A stretch of 64,000 nucleotides of DNA from Prosthecodimorpha staleyi (GTDB lineage Bacteria > Pseudomonadota > Alphaproteobacteria > Rhizobiales > Ancalomicrobiaceae), in the NCBI RefSeq assembly GCF_018729455.1, contig NZ_JAHHZF010000010.1:223563-287562 (forward strand). The letters run 5' to 3'. A model generated the notes under the pieces. That model saw nothing but the letters and a program-made list of their open reading frames with translations. It did no database searches and was not told the DNA's origin. Of this stretch, positions 17,872 through 25,398 are shown in pieces. The position numbers and the translations under genes were made by a program. The stretch's first letter is position 1. Each line of letters opens with the position of its first letter.

Positions 17872-18102
17872 ATGACCGATGATGAATGGCAGGCGCATGT
17901 CACGCGCGAGGCGGCGAAGGCGATCGGTCAATGGCTAGAGGCACGCGGCCGCCTGCACCAGCCTCTGCGCGCGCTCAACTTTCGGGAGCTGGAGGCCATG
18001 GCGGACGCGGCGATCGCACGCTTCATCGTGCTGGCCTCCCACAAGATCAGGGACCGGTCGAAGGCAGACCCCCGCCTCGTCGACCTCCTCCTCGCCGGAT
18101 AG
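17872..18102 (+). CDS. Small phage early protein
   Basis: The 76-aa protein is helical, with FRELEAMADAAIARFIVLAS (about 40-59). It has no recognised family. The ATG at 17872 lies 11 bases after the previous stop, and the open frame upstream is the antiparallel-rich shadow of the Pro/Ala tail. It sits between the OB-like gene and the Cys-rich gene in one operon. No function can be given. Confidence 0.65.
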   Translation: MTDDEWQAHVTREAAKAIGQWLEARGRLHQPLRALNFRELEAMADAAIARFIVLASHKIRDRSKADPRLVDLLLAG

Positions 18103-18443
18103 ACCTCTGCGCGCTCTGCTCCCGTCAATCCCGCGGCTTCGGCTTCTGCCTCCATCTGCGCTTCGACCGATATCCGGACCACCGCTTCTGTTCGCAGGCC
18201 TGCCTGAAGGCCGGCACCCGCCTCGCCCGGAGGAGCAACGGCATGATCGACAAGTCCCCCATGGAGCGGCAGGCGATCCGCGACGCCCGCCAGCCGCTCG
18301 CCGAAGCGCTCGGCGAGCTCGGGCTGCTCGCCGCCTTCCAGGATCGCAGCGCCGGCGAGATAGACCGCCTGATCGAGGCCTGCATCGACGGCTTCCAGGC
18401 GTCCATGCGCGCCCAGGCCGATGCCGGCGTCGCCCCGTTTTGA
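18099..18443 (+). CDS. DUF6511-like protein with Cys cluster, start uncertain
   Basis: In this frame LCALCSRQSRGFGF is followed by RFCSQACLKAG, giving a C-x2-C ... C-x3-C pattern that suggests a zinc finger. MIDKSPMERQAIRDARQPLA follows, then an acidic helical end. This order resembles the phage family DUF6511. No ATG, GTG or TTG lies between 17931 and the finger. The options are an ATA at 18099, a start deep inside the previous gene (17886 or 17931), or an ATG at 18243 that would drop the finger. The coordinates begin at the ATA. Confidence 0.55.
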   Translation: MDLCALCSRQSRGFGFCLHLRFDRYPDHRFCSQACLKAGTRLARRSNGMIDKSPMERQAIRDARQPLAEALGELGLLAAFQDRSAGEIDRLIEACIDGFQASMRAQADAGVAPF

Positions 18444-18454
18444 CCGGAGCCGCC

Positions 18455-19252
18455 ATGCTCGACCTGAACCACGGCTCGGGCGCGACCTACGGAGCGCAAC
18501 GCCACGCGACCGCCGTCGTCGAAGCCGTCAATGCGGCGATCGATGCCGCTCTTCTCACCCGCCACCGGACCGAGCCCCCACGGCGCTATGTCAGCACCTC
18601 CGGCCTCGGCCGACCCTGCCTGCGCCAGATCCAGTTCGATACGCTGAACGTTCCCAAGGATGAGGGTCGCGACTTCGAGCCCGCCACCTTGCGCATCTTC
18701 GAGGCCGGCCATCGCGGCGAGGATGTCGTTGCCGATTGGATCCGCGCCGCAGGCTTCGACTTGCGCACCCACCGTTCCGACGGTCGTCAGTTCGGCTTCT
18801 CCGCGCTCGACGGCCGCTTCCGCGGGCATATCGACGGCTGCCTCGTCGCCGGCCCGGTCGGGATCGCCTATCCGGCGCTGTGGGAGAACAAGGCCCTTGG
18901 GGCTGCCTCCTGGAAGGACGTGGTCAAGCGCGGCGTCGTCCTGTCGAAGCCGGTCTATGCCGCCCAGATCGCCCTCTATCAGGCCTATCTGGAACTTCCC
19001 CATCCGGCCCTGTTCACGGCGCTGAACCGCGACACCTGGGAGCTTCACGCCGAACTCGTGCCCTTCGATGCCGCGCTCGCCCAGCGCATGAGCGACCGCG
19101 CCGTGACGGTGGTGCGCGCCAACGACCACCAGGAGCTTCTGCCCCGGGCGGCGCGGGAACGCTCCTCGGTCGTCTGCCGTGGCGGGCGCGCCGGCGACCA
19201 CTGGCATCCGTCCTGCGCGTGGATCGATCGCTGTTGGAGGCTCGCGCCATGA
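18455..19252 (+). CDS. PD-(D/E)XK nuclease, Cas4/RecB-like phage exonuclease
   Basis: The 265-aa protein has the nuclease order: FEAGHRGEDVVADWIRAAGF (about 82-101), GHIDG (125-129, catalytic Asp) and LWENKALG (E145-x-K147), then YAAQIALYQAYLELP. It should process DNA ends for the Sak4-like annealing ATPase encoded upstream. CGGAG lies before the ATG at 18455. The last 25 residues contain Cys and Trp but not a clean four-Cys iron-sulphur cluster, so iron-sulphur binding is doubtful. The stop overlaps the helicase start by four bases. Confidence 0.82.
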   Translation: MLDLNHGSGATYGAQRHATAVVEAVNAAIDAALLTRHRTEPPRRYVSTSGLGRPCLRQIQFDTLNVPKDEGRDFEPATLRIFEAGHRGEDVVADWIRAAGFDLRTHRSDGRQFGFSALDGRFRGHIDGCLVAGPVGIAYPALWENKALGAASWKDVVKRGVVLSKPVYAAQIALYQAYLELPHPALFTALNRDTWELHAELVPFDAALAQRMSDRAVTVVRANDHQELLPRAARERSSVVCRGGRAGDHWHPSCAWIDRCWRLAP

Positions 19253-20571
19253 CCGACCTGACCCCTTCGGACGCACAGGCCCGTGCCATCGCGGCGATCA
19301 AGACCTGGTTCGAGACGCGAGCCCACGAGCAGCCGGTGTTCCGGCTCTTCGGCTATGCCGGGACCGGCAAGTCCACGGTCGTGAAGTTCGCGCTCGACGA
19401 ACTCGGGCTCGATCCCCACCGCTCCTCGCGCGATGGCGGCTCGCTTGTGCCCGGCGTCGTCACCGCGACCTTCACCGGCAAGGCCGCCCTGGTGCTCCGG
19501 CGCAAGGGCACACCGGCCCGCACCATCCACAGTCTGATCTACAGCGTGGTCGAGGCGACCGATGCGGAGATCGAGACCGCCATGGCCGGGATCGAGATGG
19601 CCGCGGCCGCCGCCCGGTCGCTCTCCGGCTTTGAGCGGATCGCCGCCGAAGCGGCCATCGAGGCGCAGCGTCTATCGCTCTCGGCGATGAAGAAGCCGCG
19701 CTTCGCCCTGAACCCGCAGAGCGACGCGGCGCATGCCCGCCTCATCGTTCTCGACGAGGTCTCCATGGTCGGCGAGGACATGGCGCGCGATCTGATGAGC
19801 TTCCGGACCCCGATCCTGGTCCTCGGCGATCCGGGTCAACTGCCGCCGATCCATGGCGAGGGCGCCTTCACGCGCGATGCGCCCGACATCATGCTGACCG
19901 ACATCCACCGGCAGGCGGCCGAGAGTGCCATCATCCGCGTCGCCACCCTGGCCCGTCACGGCGAGCCGATCGGCTTCGGCCGTTACGACGATCATGTCTG
20001 CAAACTCCGCAAGCAGGAGGTCACGCCCGCCGAGGCGCTCAAGGCCGGCCAGGTCATCTGCGGCCTCAACGCCACGCGGCGCCAGCTCAACAACGCCATG
20101 CGGCATGCCGCAGGGCTCGGCCTCGGGACGCTCCCGACCGGACCGGCTGAGAAGATCGTCTGCCTGAAGAACCAGAACGACCTCGGCCTGATCAACGGCA
20201 TGTTCCTGACGCTGACCGACATCGTCGACGACGGCAGCCTGCACGTCTCGGCCCGGGTCACCGACGAGGACGGCCATCCGGTCGGGGCCCCGGGGCCCGA
20301 CGGTCGGCTCGCGCGGTTGCGCATCTACAAGGGCGACTTCGAGGATCACGCCGCCTTCGATCCCACCCGGCACGACCGGGACTGGAAGGCCAAGCGCGGT
20401 CTCGTCGAAGCGACCTTCGGCTGGGCGATCACGGGCCACAAGGCGCAAGGCTCGCAGTGGGAGACGGTGATCGTCTGGGACGACGGTCTCGGCCGGACCG
20501 ATCTCGATCGACGCCGTTGGCTCTATACCGCGGTCACCCGTGCCGAGCGGGGCCTCGTCATCTTAAGCTGA
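19249..20571 (+). CDS. RecD/Dda-like SF1 DNA helicase
   Basis: The 440-aa protein has Walker A FGYAGTGKST (about 34-43), motif Ia with TATFTGKAALVL, motif II IVLDEVSMVGED (about 166-177) and motif III VLGDPGQLPPI. A C-terminal UvrD_C_2-type block carries ITGHKAQGSQW (about 394-404) and YTAVTRAERG. It unwinds DNA using ATP and likely supports phage replication or recombination. The ATGA overlap with the nuclease gene suggests a nuclease-helicase pair. Confidence 0.88.
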   Translation: MTDLTPSDAQARAIAAIKTWFETRAHEQPVFRLFGYAGTGKSTVVKFALDELGLDPHRSSRDGGSLVPGVVTATFTGKAALVLRRKGTPARTIHSLIYSVVEATDAEIETAMAGIEMAAAAARSLSGFERIAAEAAIEAQRLSLSAMKKPRFALNPQSDAAHARLIVLDEVSMVGEDMARDLMSFRTPILVLGDPGQLPPIHGEGAFTRDAPDIMLTDIHRQAAESAIIRVATLARHGEPIGFGRYDDHVCKLRKQEVTPAEALKAGQVICGLNATRRQLNNAMRHAAGLGLGTLPTGPAEKIVCLKNQNDLGLINGMFLTLTDIVDDGSLHVSARVTDEDGHPVGAPGPDGRLARLRIYKGDFEDHAAFDPTRHDRDWKAKRGLVEATFGWAITGHKAQGSQWETVIVWDDGLGRTDLDRRRWLYTAVTRAERGLVILS

Positions 20572-20579
20572 GGGGCTCG

Positions 20580-23114
20580 ATGCTCGACCTCAACGATGTC
20601 TGGACGCCGCCCGTCCGGATCGATTGGCGCCAGGTGCGCGAGCGTCTGGAAGCGACGGCGGCCGATTGGCTGCCGGCGCTTTTTCCGGCTGCGCGCCTTG
20701 CCGCCGACCGCAGCCACATGCGTGTTGCAGACCTCTCCGGCCGGCCGCCACGACGGGAGGGGTCTTGCGTCATCCATCTCGTCGGTCCCTATGCCGGCTG
20801 GGGCTTCGACCACGCCACCGGCGAGAGCGCCGGGCCGATCGACCTGATCCATCATGCGACCGGGCTTGCTCAAGGAGCTTTGTTCGAAGAGGCCACCAGA
20901 CTGGCGAAGCTCGATGCGCCGCTCCCGGCGCCGCGGCCGCTCGTCACCAAGCTCGATCCGGGACCGGAGATCGCGCGCATTCTCGCTGGCTGCCGTCCGG
21001 TCGCGGGGAGCATCGGAGATGCCTACCTTCGCGCGCGCGGCCTGACCGATCCAAAGTCGCCCGATCTCTTGTTCCACCCCGATCTGACCGACTACGAGGG
21101 CCGACGCGGCTGGCCCGGCCTCGTCGCCCGCCCGCGCGATGCTTTCGGCGAGCCCGTCGCCGGCATCCACCGCACCTTCCTGCTCGAGGACGGGTCCGCC
21201 AAGGCGCCGCCGAACAAAAAGATGCTGGGCTCCGTGGCCGGCGGTTCCGTCCGGCTGAGCCCGATCGGTTCCGACGGCCGCATCGGCATCGCCGAGGGCA
21301 TCGAGACCGCGCTCGCCGCGGCTCACCTGTTTGGTATGCCGACCTGGGCGGCTCTGTCGGCCGACGGCTTGCGCCGCTGGGTCTGGCCCGAGGGATTGAC
21401 CCACGTCACGATCTTTGCCGATGCCGGCGCGGCTGGCCGACAAGCCGCCGCGATCCTGGCCGACCGACTGAACCTTGCAGACATCCCCAACACCATCGTC
21501 GTCCCGCTTCACGGCGACGACTTTGCCGACGATCTTGCCCGCGGGGCGACAGCCGCGGACTATGGTCCCCATCCTGCGAATCCTCCGCCCGGGCCAACCG
21601 CACTCGCCTCGACCGCGAGCTTCGAGGCCGAGTTGGAAGCGACCGCCCGCGCGCTCACCCGCCCGCCCGATCTTGCCGCGCTCGGCGCACTCCTCGCCCG
21701 TCTCGTCGTCGCTCGCCTCGATCCCGTTCCAGAACGCCAGATCCTGGCTGCGATCCGGACCTCGACCGGGATCGCCGTCTCGATCCTGGAGAAGCAGATC
21801 GGCGAACTCCGCCGCCGCCTCAATGCCACCGGCGACGTGCACCGCACCCTGCCGCGTCCCGCCTGGGCGGGCCGCCTCCGCCTCGATCTCTCCGGCACGC
21901 CCGAGCGCAATGAGGCCAATGTCATCACCGCGCTCACCGCCGACGAGGCCTTTGCCGGCGCCCTCGTCTTCGACGAGTTCCGGCAGGAGATCGTCGTCAA
22001 CCGGCGCCTGCCCTGGGACGAGCACGACCACGGCCGCCCCCGCGCCTGGTCGGATGCCGACGACGTCCGCTGCGCCGAATGGCTGCAGCGCCGAGAGATC
22101 AACGTCGCCCCGGTCGTCGTCGGCCGCAGCGTCGCTGCGGTTGCCCGCGACATTCGCGTCCATCCGGTTCGCGACTATCTGCGCGCCTTGCGCTGGGACG
22201 GCATGCCCCGCCTTGAGCGCTGGACCCTCGACTATCTCGGCGCCGACGACACCGCGCTCGCCCGCGCCTTCGGATCGCTGTGGATGATCTCCGCCGTCGC
22301 CCGCGTCATGCGTCCCGGCGCCAAGGTCGACCACATGCTGATCCTCGAAGGCCCGCAAGGCGCCCGCAAATCCTCCGCCCTCAAGGCCCTCGCCGGCGCC
22401 GACTGGTTCACCGATGAGCTCGCCGAGATCGGCTCCAAGGACGCCGCCCAGCAGATGCGCGGCATCTGGATCATCGAGATCGCCGAACTCGACGCCATCG
22501 GCCGTGCCGAGGTCTCGCGCATCAAGGCCTTCCTCACCCGCACCGTCGACCGCTACCGGCCGCCCTACGAGCGCTACGTCGTCGAAGTGCCGCGCCAGTG
22601 CGTCTTCGCCGGCAGCGTCAACCCCGACACCTACCTGCGCGACGAGACCGGCAACCGCCGCTTCTGGCCCGTGCGCTGCGGCCGCATCGACCTCGCCGCC
22701 CTGGCGCGCGACCGCGACCAGCTCTGGGCCGAGGCCGTCGCCCGCTTCGATGCCGGCGCCATCTGGTGGCTCGACGACCCCGGCCTCATTGCCGCGGCCA
22801 GCGCAGAGCAGGAAGCGCGCTACCAGTCCGATGCCTGGGACGACCTCATCGAGGCCTGGCTCACGACCGAGACCCACCGCGTGAATCGCGGCTACAACGG
22901 GTTCGACGACTGGCGCGATGAGACCGTCGAGCGAGCCTCGCCGCTCACCGACGTCGCGATTGGCGAGATCCTGCGCGACGCCATTGGGATCGAGCCGGGG
23001 CGGTGGACCAAGTTCGACCAGATGCGTGTTGCGGCGTACCTGAAGGCGAACGGGTGGACCAGGTATCAGCGGCGGCTGGGCGACGTGAGAGAATGGCGGT
23101 ATCGCAAAAGTTGA
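20580..23114 (+). CDS. Toprim primase fused to VapE-type helicase
   Basis: The 844-aa protein combines two functions. The N-terminal part (about 1-330) holds a primase-like module with GIAEGIETALAAAHLFGMP (about 235) and FADAGAAGRQAAAIL, a Toprim-type core. The C-terminal part (about 500-800) is a virulence-associated E helicase with GPQGARKSSALKAL (about 590) as Walker A and IIEIAELDAIGRAEV as Walker B. Such fusions start and extend replication of phages and integrative elements. The ATG at 20580 starts MLDLNDVWTPP, eight bases after the helicase stop. The recombination genes upstream are contiguous with it. Confidence 0.87.
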   Translation: MLDLNDVWTPPVRIDWRQVRERLEATAADWLPALFPAARLAADRSHMRVADLSGRPPRREGSCVIHLVGPYAGWGFDHATGESAGPIDLIHHATGLAQGALFEEATRLAKLDAPLPAPRPLVTKLDPGPEIARILAGCRPVAGSIGDAYLRARGLTDPKSPDLLFHPDLTDYEGRRGWPGLVARPRDAFGEPVAGIHRTFLLEDGSAKAPPNKKMLGSVAGGSVRLSPIGSDGRIGIAEGIETALAAAHLFGMPTWAALSADGLRRWVWPEGLTHVTIFADAGAAGRQAAAILADRLNLADIPNTIVVPLHGDDFADDLARGATAADYGPHPANPPPGPTALASTASFEAELEATARALTRPPDLAALGALLARLVVARLDPVPERQILAAIRTSTGIAVSILEKQIGELRRRLNATGDVHRTLPRPAWAGRLRLDLSGTPERNEANVITALTADEAFAGALVFDEFRQEIVVNRRLPWDEHDHGRPRAWSDADDVRCAEWLQRREINVAPVVVGRSVAAVARDIRVHPVRDYLRALRWDGMPRLERWTLDYLGADDTALARAFGSLWMISAVARVMRPGAKVDHMLILEGPQGARKSSALKALAGADWFTDELAEIGSKDAAQQMRGIWIIEIAELDAIGRAEVSRIKAFLTRTVDRYRPPYERYVVEVPRQCVFAGSVNPDTYLRDETGNRRFWPVRCGRIDLAALARDRDQLWAEAVARFDAGAIWWLDDPGLIAAASAEQEARYQSDAWDDLIEAWLTTETHRVNRGYNGFDDWRDETVERASPLTDVAIGEILRDAIGIEPGRWTKFDQMRVAAYLKANGWTRYQRRLGDVREWRYRKS

Positions 23115-23148
23115 TTGCCAGTGACGTGCTCCCCGTTTTCCTGCCGGT

Positions 23149-23540
23149 CATAAGTTTGGTCCGGCGGTGATTTGGCCCTGATCGGGCCGGCTGGCGAAGA
23201 CCGACGGTGCGAGGCCGCCGAGGCTCGAATGGGGGCGGAGGGTGTTGTCGTCGATCCACTAGTTTTCGATGATCCGTCTCGCCTCGGGCCGAGCGAGGAG
23301 AAGACATGCTCGTTCATGCATTCGTTTCGGAGCCGACCGTTCAAGCTCTCGGCGAAGGCATTCTTGCCCAGCGCGATGTAGTGCCACTCGATCCGGATCG
23401 CCTCGCGGAAGCGCAGGACGGTATGGCTGATGAATTCGGTGGCGTTGTCGCTGACGATCATGACAGGCTTCCCACGACGGGCCACCAGCGCCTCCAACTC
23501 TCGCATGACCCGCATGTTCGCGCGATCAAACAATTCCGAC
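23149..23540 (-). pseudogene. IS3-family transposase remnant (OrfB C-terminal part)
   Basis: The minus strand encodes VMRELEALVARRGKPVMIVS then DNATEFISHTVLRFREA and FAESLNGRLRNECMNEHVFS, the DDE core of an IS3-type OrfB. After SSL the frame shifts. The continuing frame reads EARRIIEN, then an amber stop, then WIDDNTLRPHSSLGGLAPS and ends in GQITAGPNL. A frameshift, an internal stop and the loss of the first half make it non-functional. It abuts the end of hipA and marks the left border of the cargo block. Confidence 0.8.
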
Positions 23541-23550
23541 GGCTAAGATC

Positions 23551-24831
23551 TCACGTGAGCCGTCCGGCCATCTCGCGGATGATGGTGTGCAGGACGCCGC
23601 GGAGACAGCGCTGTTCGCCTTGAGGCGTCACGATACCGTCGTTGCCTGCTTCTATTTCGGCGAGCATCTCCTCTGCGATTCCTACGATGCGGCCATGTTG
23701 CCTGCTGATGAGACGCTCGGCAGTGGCCGCCTGCAATCCAAGTGTACGTGCAGCGTCGATAAGAATAGGGCGGTTGAGCGCTGAAAAGCGACCGGCTCCC
23801 ATGACTGGCCATGCAAGCGTCGACCCATCGGGCCACCCCTGTTTTTGATAGAGGCGCGAGTCATAGATCGCTGTGCTCAGCAGATCATAGAAGGGTGCCG
23901 GTTGAATACCTGCGGACGTTACGAGGAAGCTCAGGTTCTTGAGGTGTGCGTCTCCGTTGCCGAGCAGCACATTAAAGACAAGCCAGTTGAAGAGGCGGGT
24001 GCGCGCAAGCGCCGGGCTGCGGCAGAGTTCGGCCAGTGCCGCGAGCGTTTCGACGCTGCCGCGCGCGTATTTGAATGAGCGGTCGAGATTGAGAAGCTGG
24101 CAGGCATCGATGGCGTGCAGCCGCCGCCATTCGGCTGCGGTCTGTTGCCTGTCAAAGCGTCGGATCAGGTAGACGGGCTCGGGGACGTAGCGGCGTTCTA
24201 CATCGGGAACCTCGAGGCCGAGCGCGCGCGCGAGCCTCATCGAGAACCACTCGTTGATGACGGAGTGGGGATAGTCTTCGTCTGGATGATCCGGCTTTAG
24301 GATGTGGGTCGATGGCTGTGCACCAATTGGCTCGAAGAGTGCGCCGTTCTCGATCACGACGGCGAGCTTGTGCTGTGCACCGGCCAACGACATGCGCTTT
24401 ACGGCATGGCGTCCGAGGGGGGCATTCGGAAGCGCCTTGATGCGGGCGGAGAGGTCGGCGTCGGGCAGCGGCCTCAAGCCGCCGGCGGGTACTTGCGCCT
24501 CGGGAGGCAGGAGGGTCAGGGCGCCGGCAGACTCGGCGCCGTAGTAGGCGAGCAAGCCGAAGGCATCGGCAGCGTCGATTTTGGCGTCGGTGGCGAGGAG
24601 TGTGCGCTGCGCTTCCTCGGGGAGGAGATTGTCGAAGAACCACTGCACGGGTCGGTTGCTGCCGCCATCGATATGGGGCTCAGCGCGTAGGGCCAGGTGT
24701 GGGCTCAGCGGGTAGCGCTGCGCATTCTCGAGCCAGCTTTCGACGTAGGTGAACGACCAGAGGCCCGCGACCTCGCCCAATTCGCCGACCGGTTGACCGT
24801 TGATGGAGGCGACGAGCGTCCGGGCGGCCAT
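23551..24831 (-). CDS. hipA: HipA-type serine/threonine kinase toxin
   Basis: The 426-aa protein has all HipA landmarks: MSLAGAQHKLAV (147-158) with S148 at the autophosphorylated position, HILKPD (176-181), the catalytic loop GNGDAHLKN (291-299) and FYDLLS (314-319) for magnesium. HipA kinases phosphorylate a glutamyl-tRNA synthetase or related target and halt growth; HipB neutralises them. The length is near the usual 430-440 residues and no lesion is seen. It overlaps the hipB stop by one base. The target in this host is unknown. Confidence 0.92.
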   Translation of the reverse strand: MAARTLVASINGQPVGELGEVAGLWSFTYVESWLENAQRYPLSPHLALRAEPHIDGGSNRPVQWFFDNLLPEEAQRTLLATDAKIDAADAFGLLAYYGAESAGALTLLPPEAQVPAGGLRPLPDADLSARIKALPNAPLGRHAVKRMSLAGAQHKLAVVIENGALFEPIGAQPSTHILKPDHPDEDYPHSVINEWFSMRLARALGLEVPDVERRYVPEPVYLIRRFDRQQTAAEWRRLHAIDACQLLNLDRSFKYARGSVETLAALAELCRSPALARTRLFNWLVFNVLLGNGDAHLKNLSFLVTSAGIQPAPFYDLLSTAIYDSRLYQKQGWPDGSTLAWPVMGAGRFSALNRPILIDAARTLGLQAATAERLISRQHGRIVGIAEEMLAEIEAGNDGIVTPQGEQRCLRGVLHTIIREMAGRLT

Positions 24832-25088
24832 CAACTCTGCTCCGTGCCCTTCGGCAGGTATGACCGGGCTTCCTCGGGCAGGTCCAAGACGACGTGGATC
24901 CCGAGGCCCTGCAGGACCTGGAACAGCTTGTTCCATTGGGCCTTGTCGGCACCGTGCTCGATCTTGCTCAGGAAGTTCTCGCTCACGCCGACAGCGCCCG
25001 CGGTATCGTCCTGGCGCATTTTCTGGGCCTTACGGACGGCCCGGACCAGTGGGCCGATGTCGGTCGCCTTGGAGAGTTTGATGCGCAT
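24831..25088 (-). CDS. hipB: HipB-type antitoxin and autorepressor
   Basis: The 85-aa protein has an XRE HTH: LVRAVRKAQKMRQDDTAGAV then GVSENFLSKIEHG (about 14-46), followed by QVLQGLGIHVVLDLP, the usual HipB dimer strand. It should bind HipA and repress its own promoter. The first of three matching palindromes lies two bases upstream of the ATG at 25088, and GAGG inside that palindrome is the ribosome binding site, so a bound antitoxin would cover both the operator and the start. Confidence 0.92.
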   Translation of the reverse strand: MRIKLSKATDIGPLVRAVRKAQKMRQDDTAGAVGVSENFLSKIEHGADKAQWNKLFQVLQGLGIHVVLDLPEEARSYLPKGTEQS

Positions 25089-25398
25089 GAATCCTCACGA
25101 TCATGAGGATTTTAACAGAAGCGTCGGCCTCCAGCAATATAATCCTGACGATCGTGAGGATTATGGTCCTCGACGCTCAGCAAATGCCGAAATCCTCGCA
25201 TTTGTAAGGATTTCTCGACAAGGCTACCGCGACAGGGACTGACACCGACTGGCCGGGCCCGGCACGGAGCTCGGATCCGCACCGCCCGGGCGCGGGCTTC
25301 CGGCAAGAAATTGTTCGTCGTCTGGCTTGTCATGGCTCCATCCTATTCGGGAGTTGGAGCCTCCGGCAAACCCGGGCGGTTCACTCCGTCGAGAACCG
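25089..25398. promoter_or_regulatory. hipBA control region with three operator palindromes
   Basis: Three inverted repeats of ATCCT-N10-AGGAT form occur at 25091-25110, 25142-25161 and 25192-25211. Their centres lie about 51 and 50 bp apart, near whole numbers of helical turns. The E. coli HipB operator has the related form TATCC-N8-GGATA. The rest of the region, up to the convergent-side end of the large exported-protein gene, holds no gene. Confidence 0.75.

Noticed and set aside
19140..19252. Possible frameshift in the C-terminal end of the Cas4-like nuclease
   Set aside because: The end lacks a clean cysteine cluster, but its ATGA overlap with the helicase is natural and no alternative frame clearly restores one.
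20523..22877. 784-codon minus-strand frame opposite the VapE fusion
   Set aside because: It is a GC-driven shadow; the plus strand has Walker motifs and Toprim pattern.
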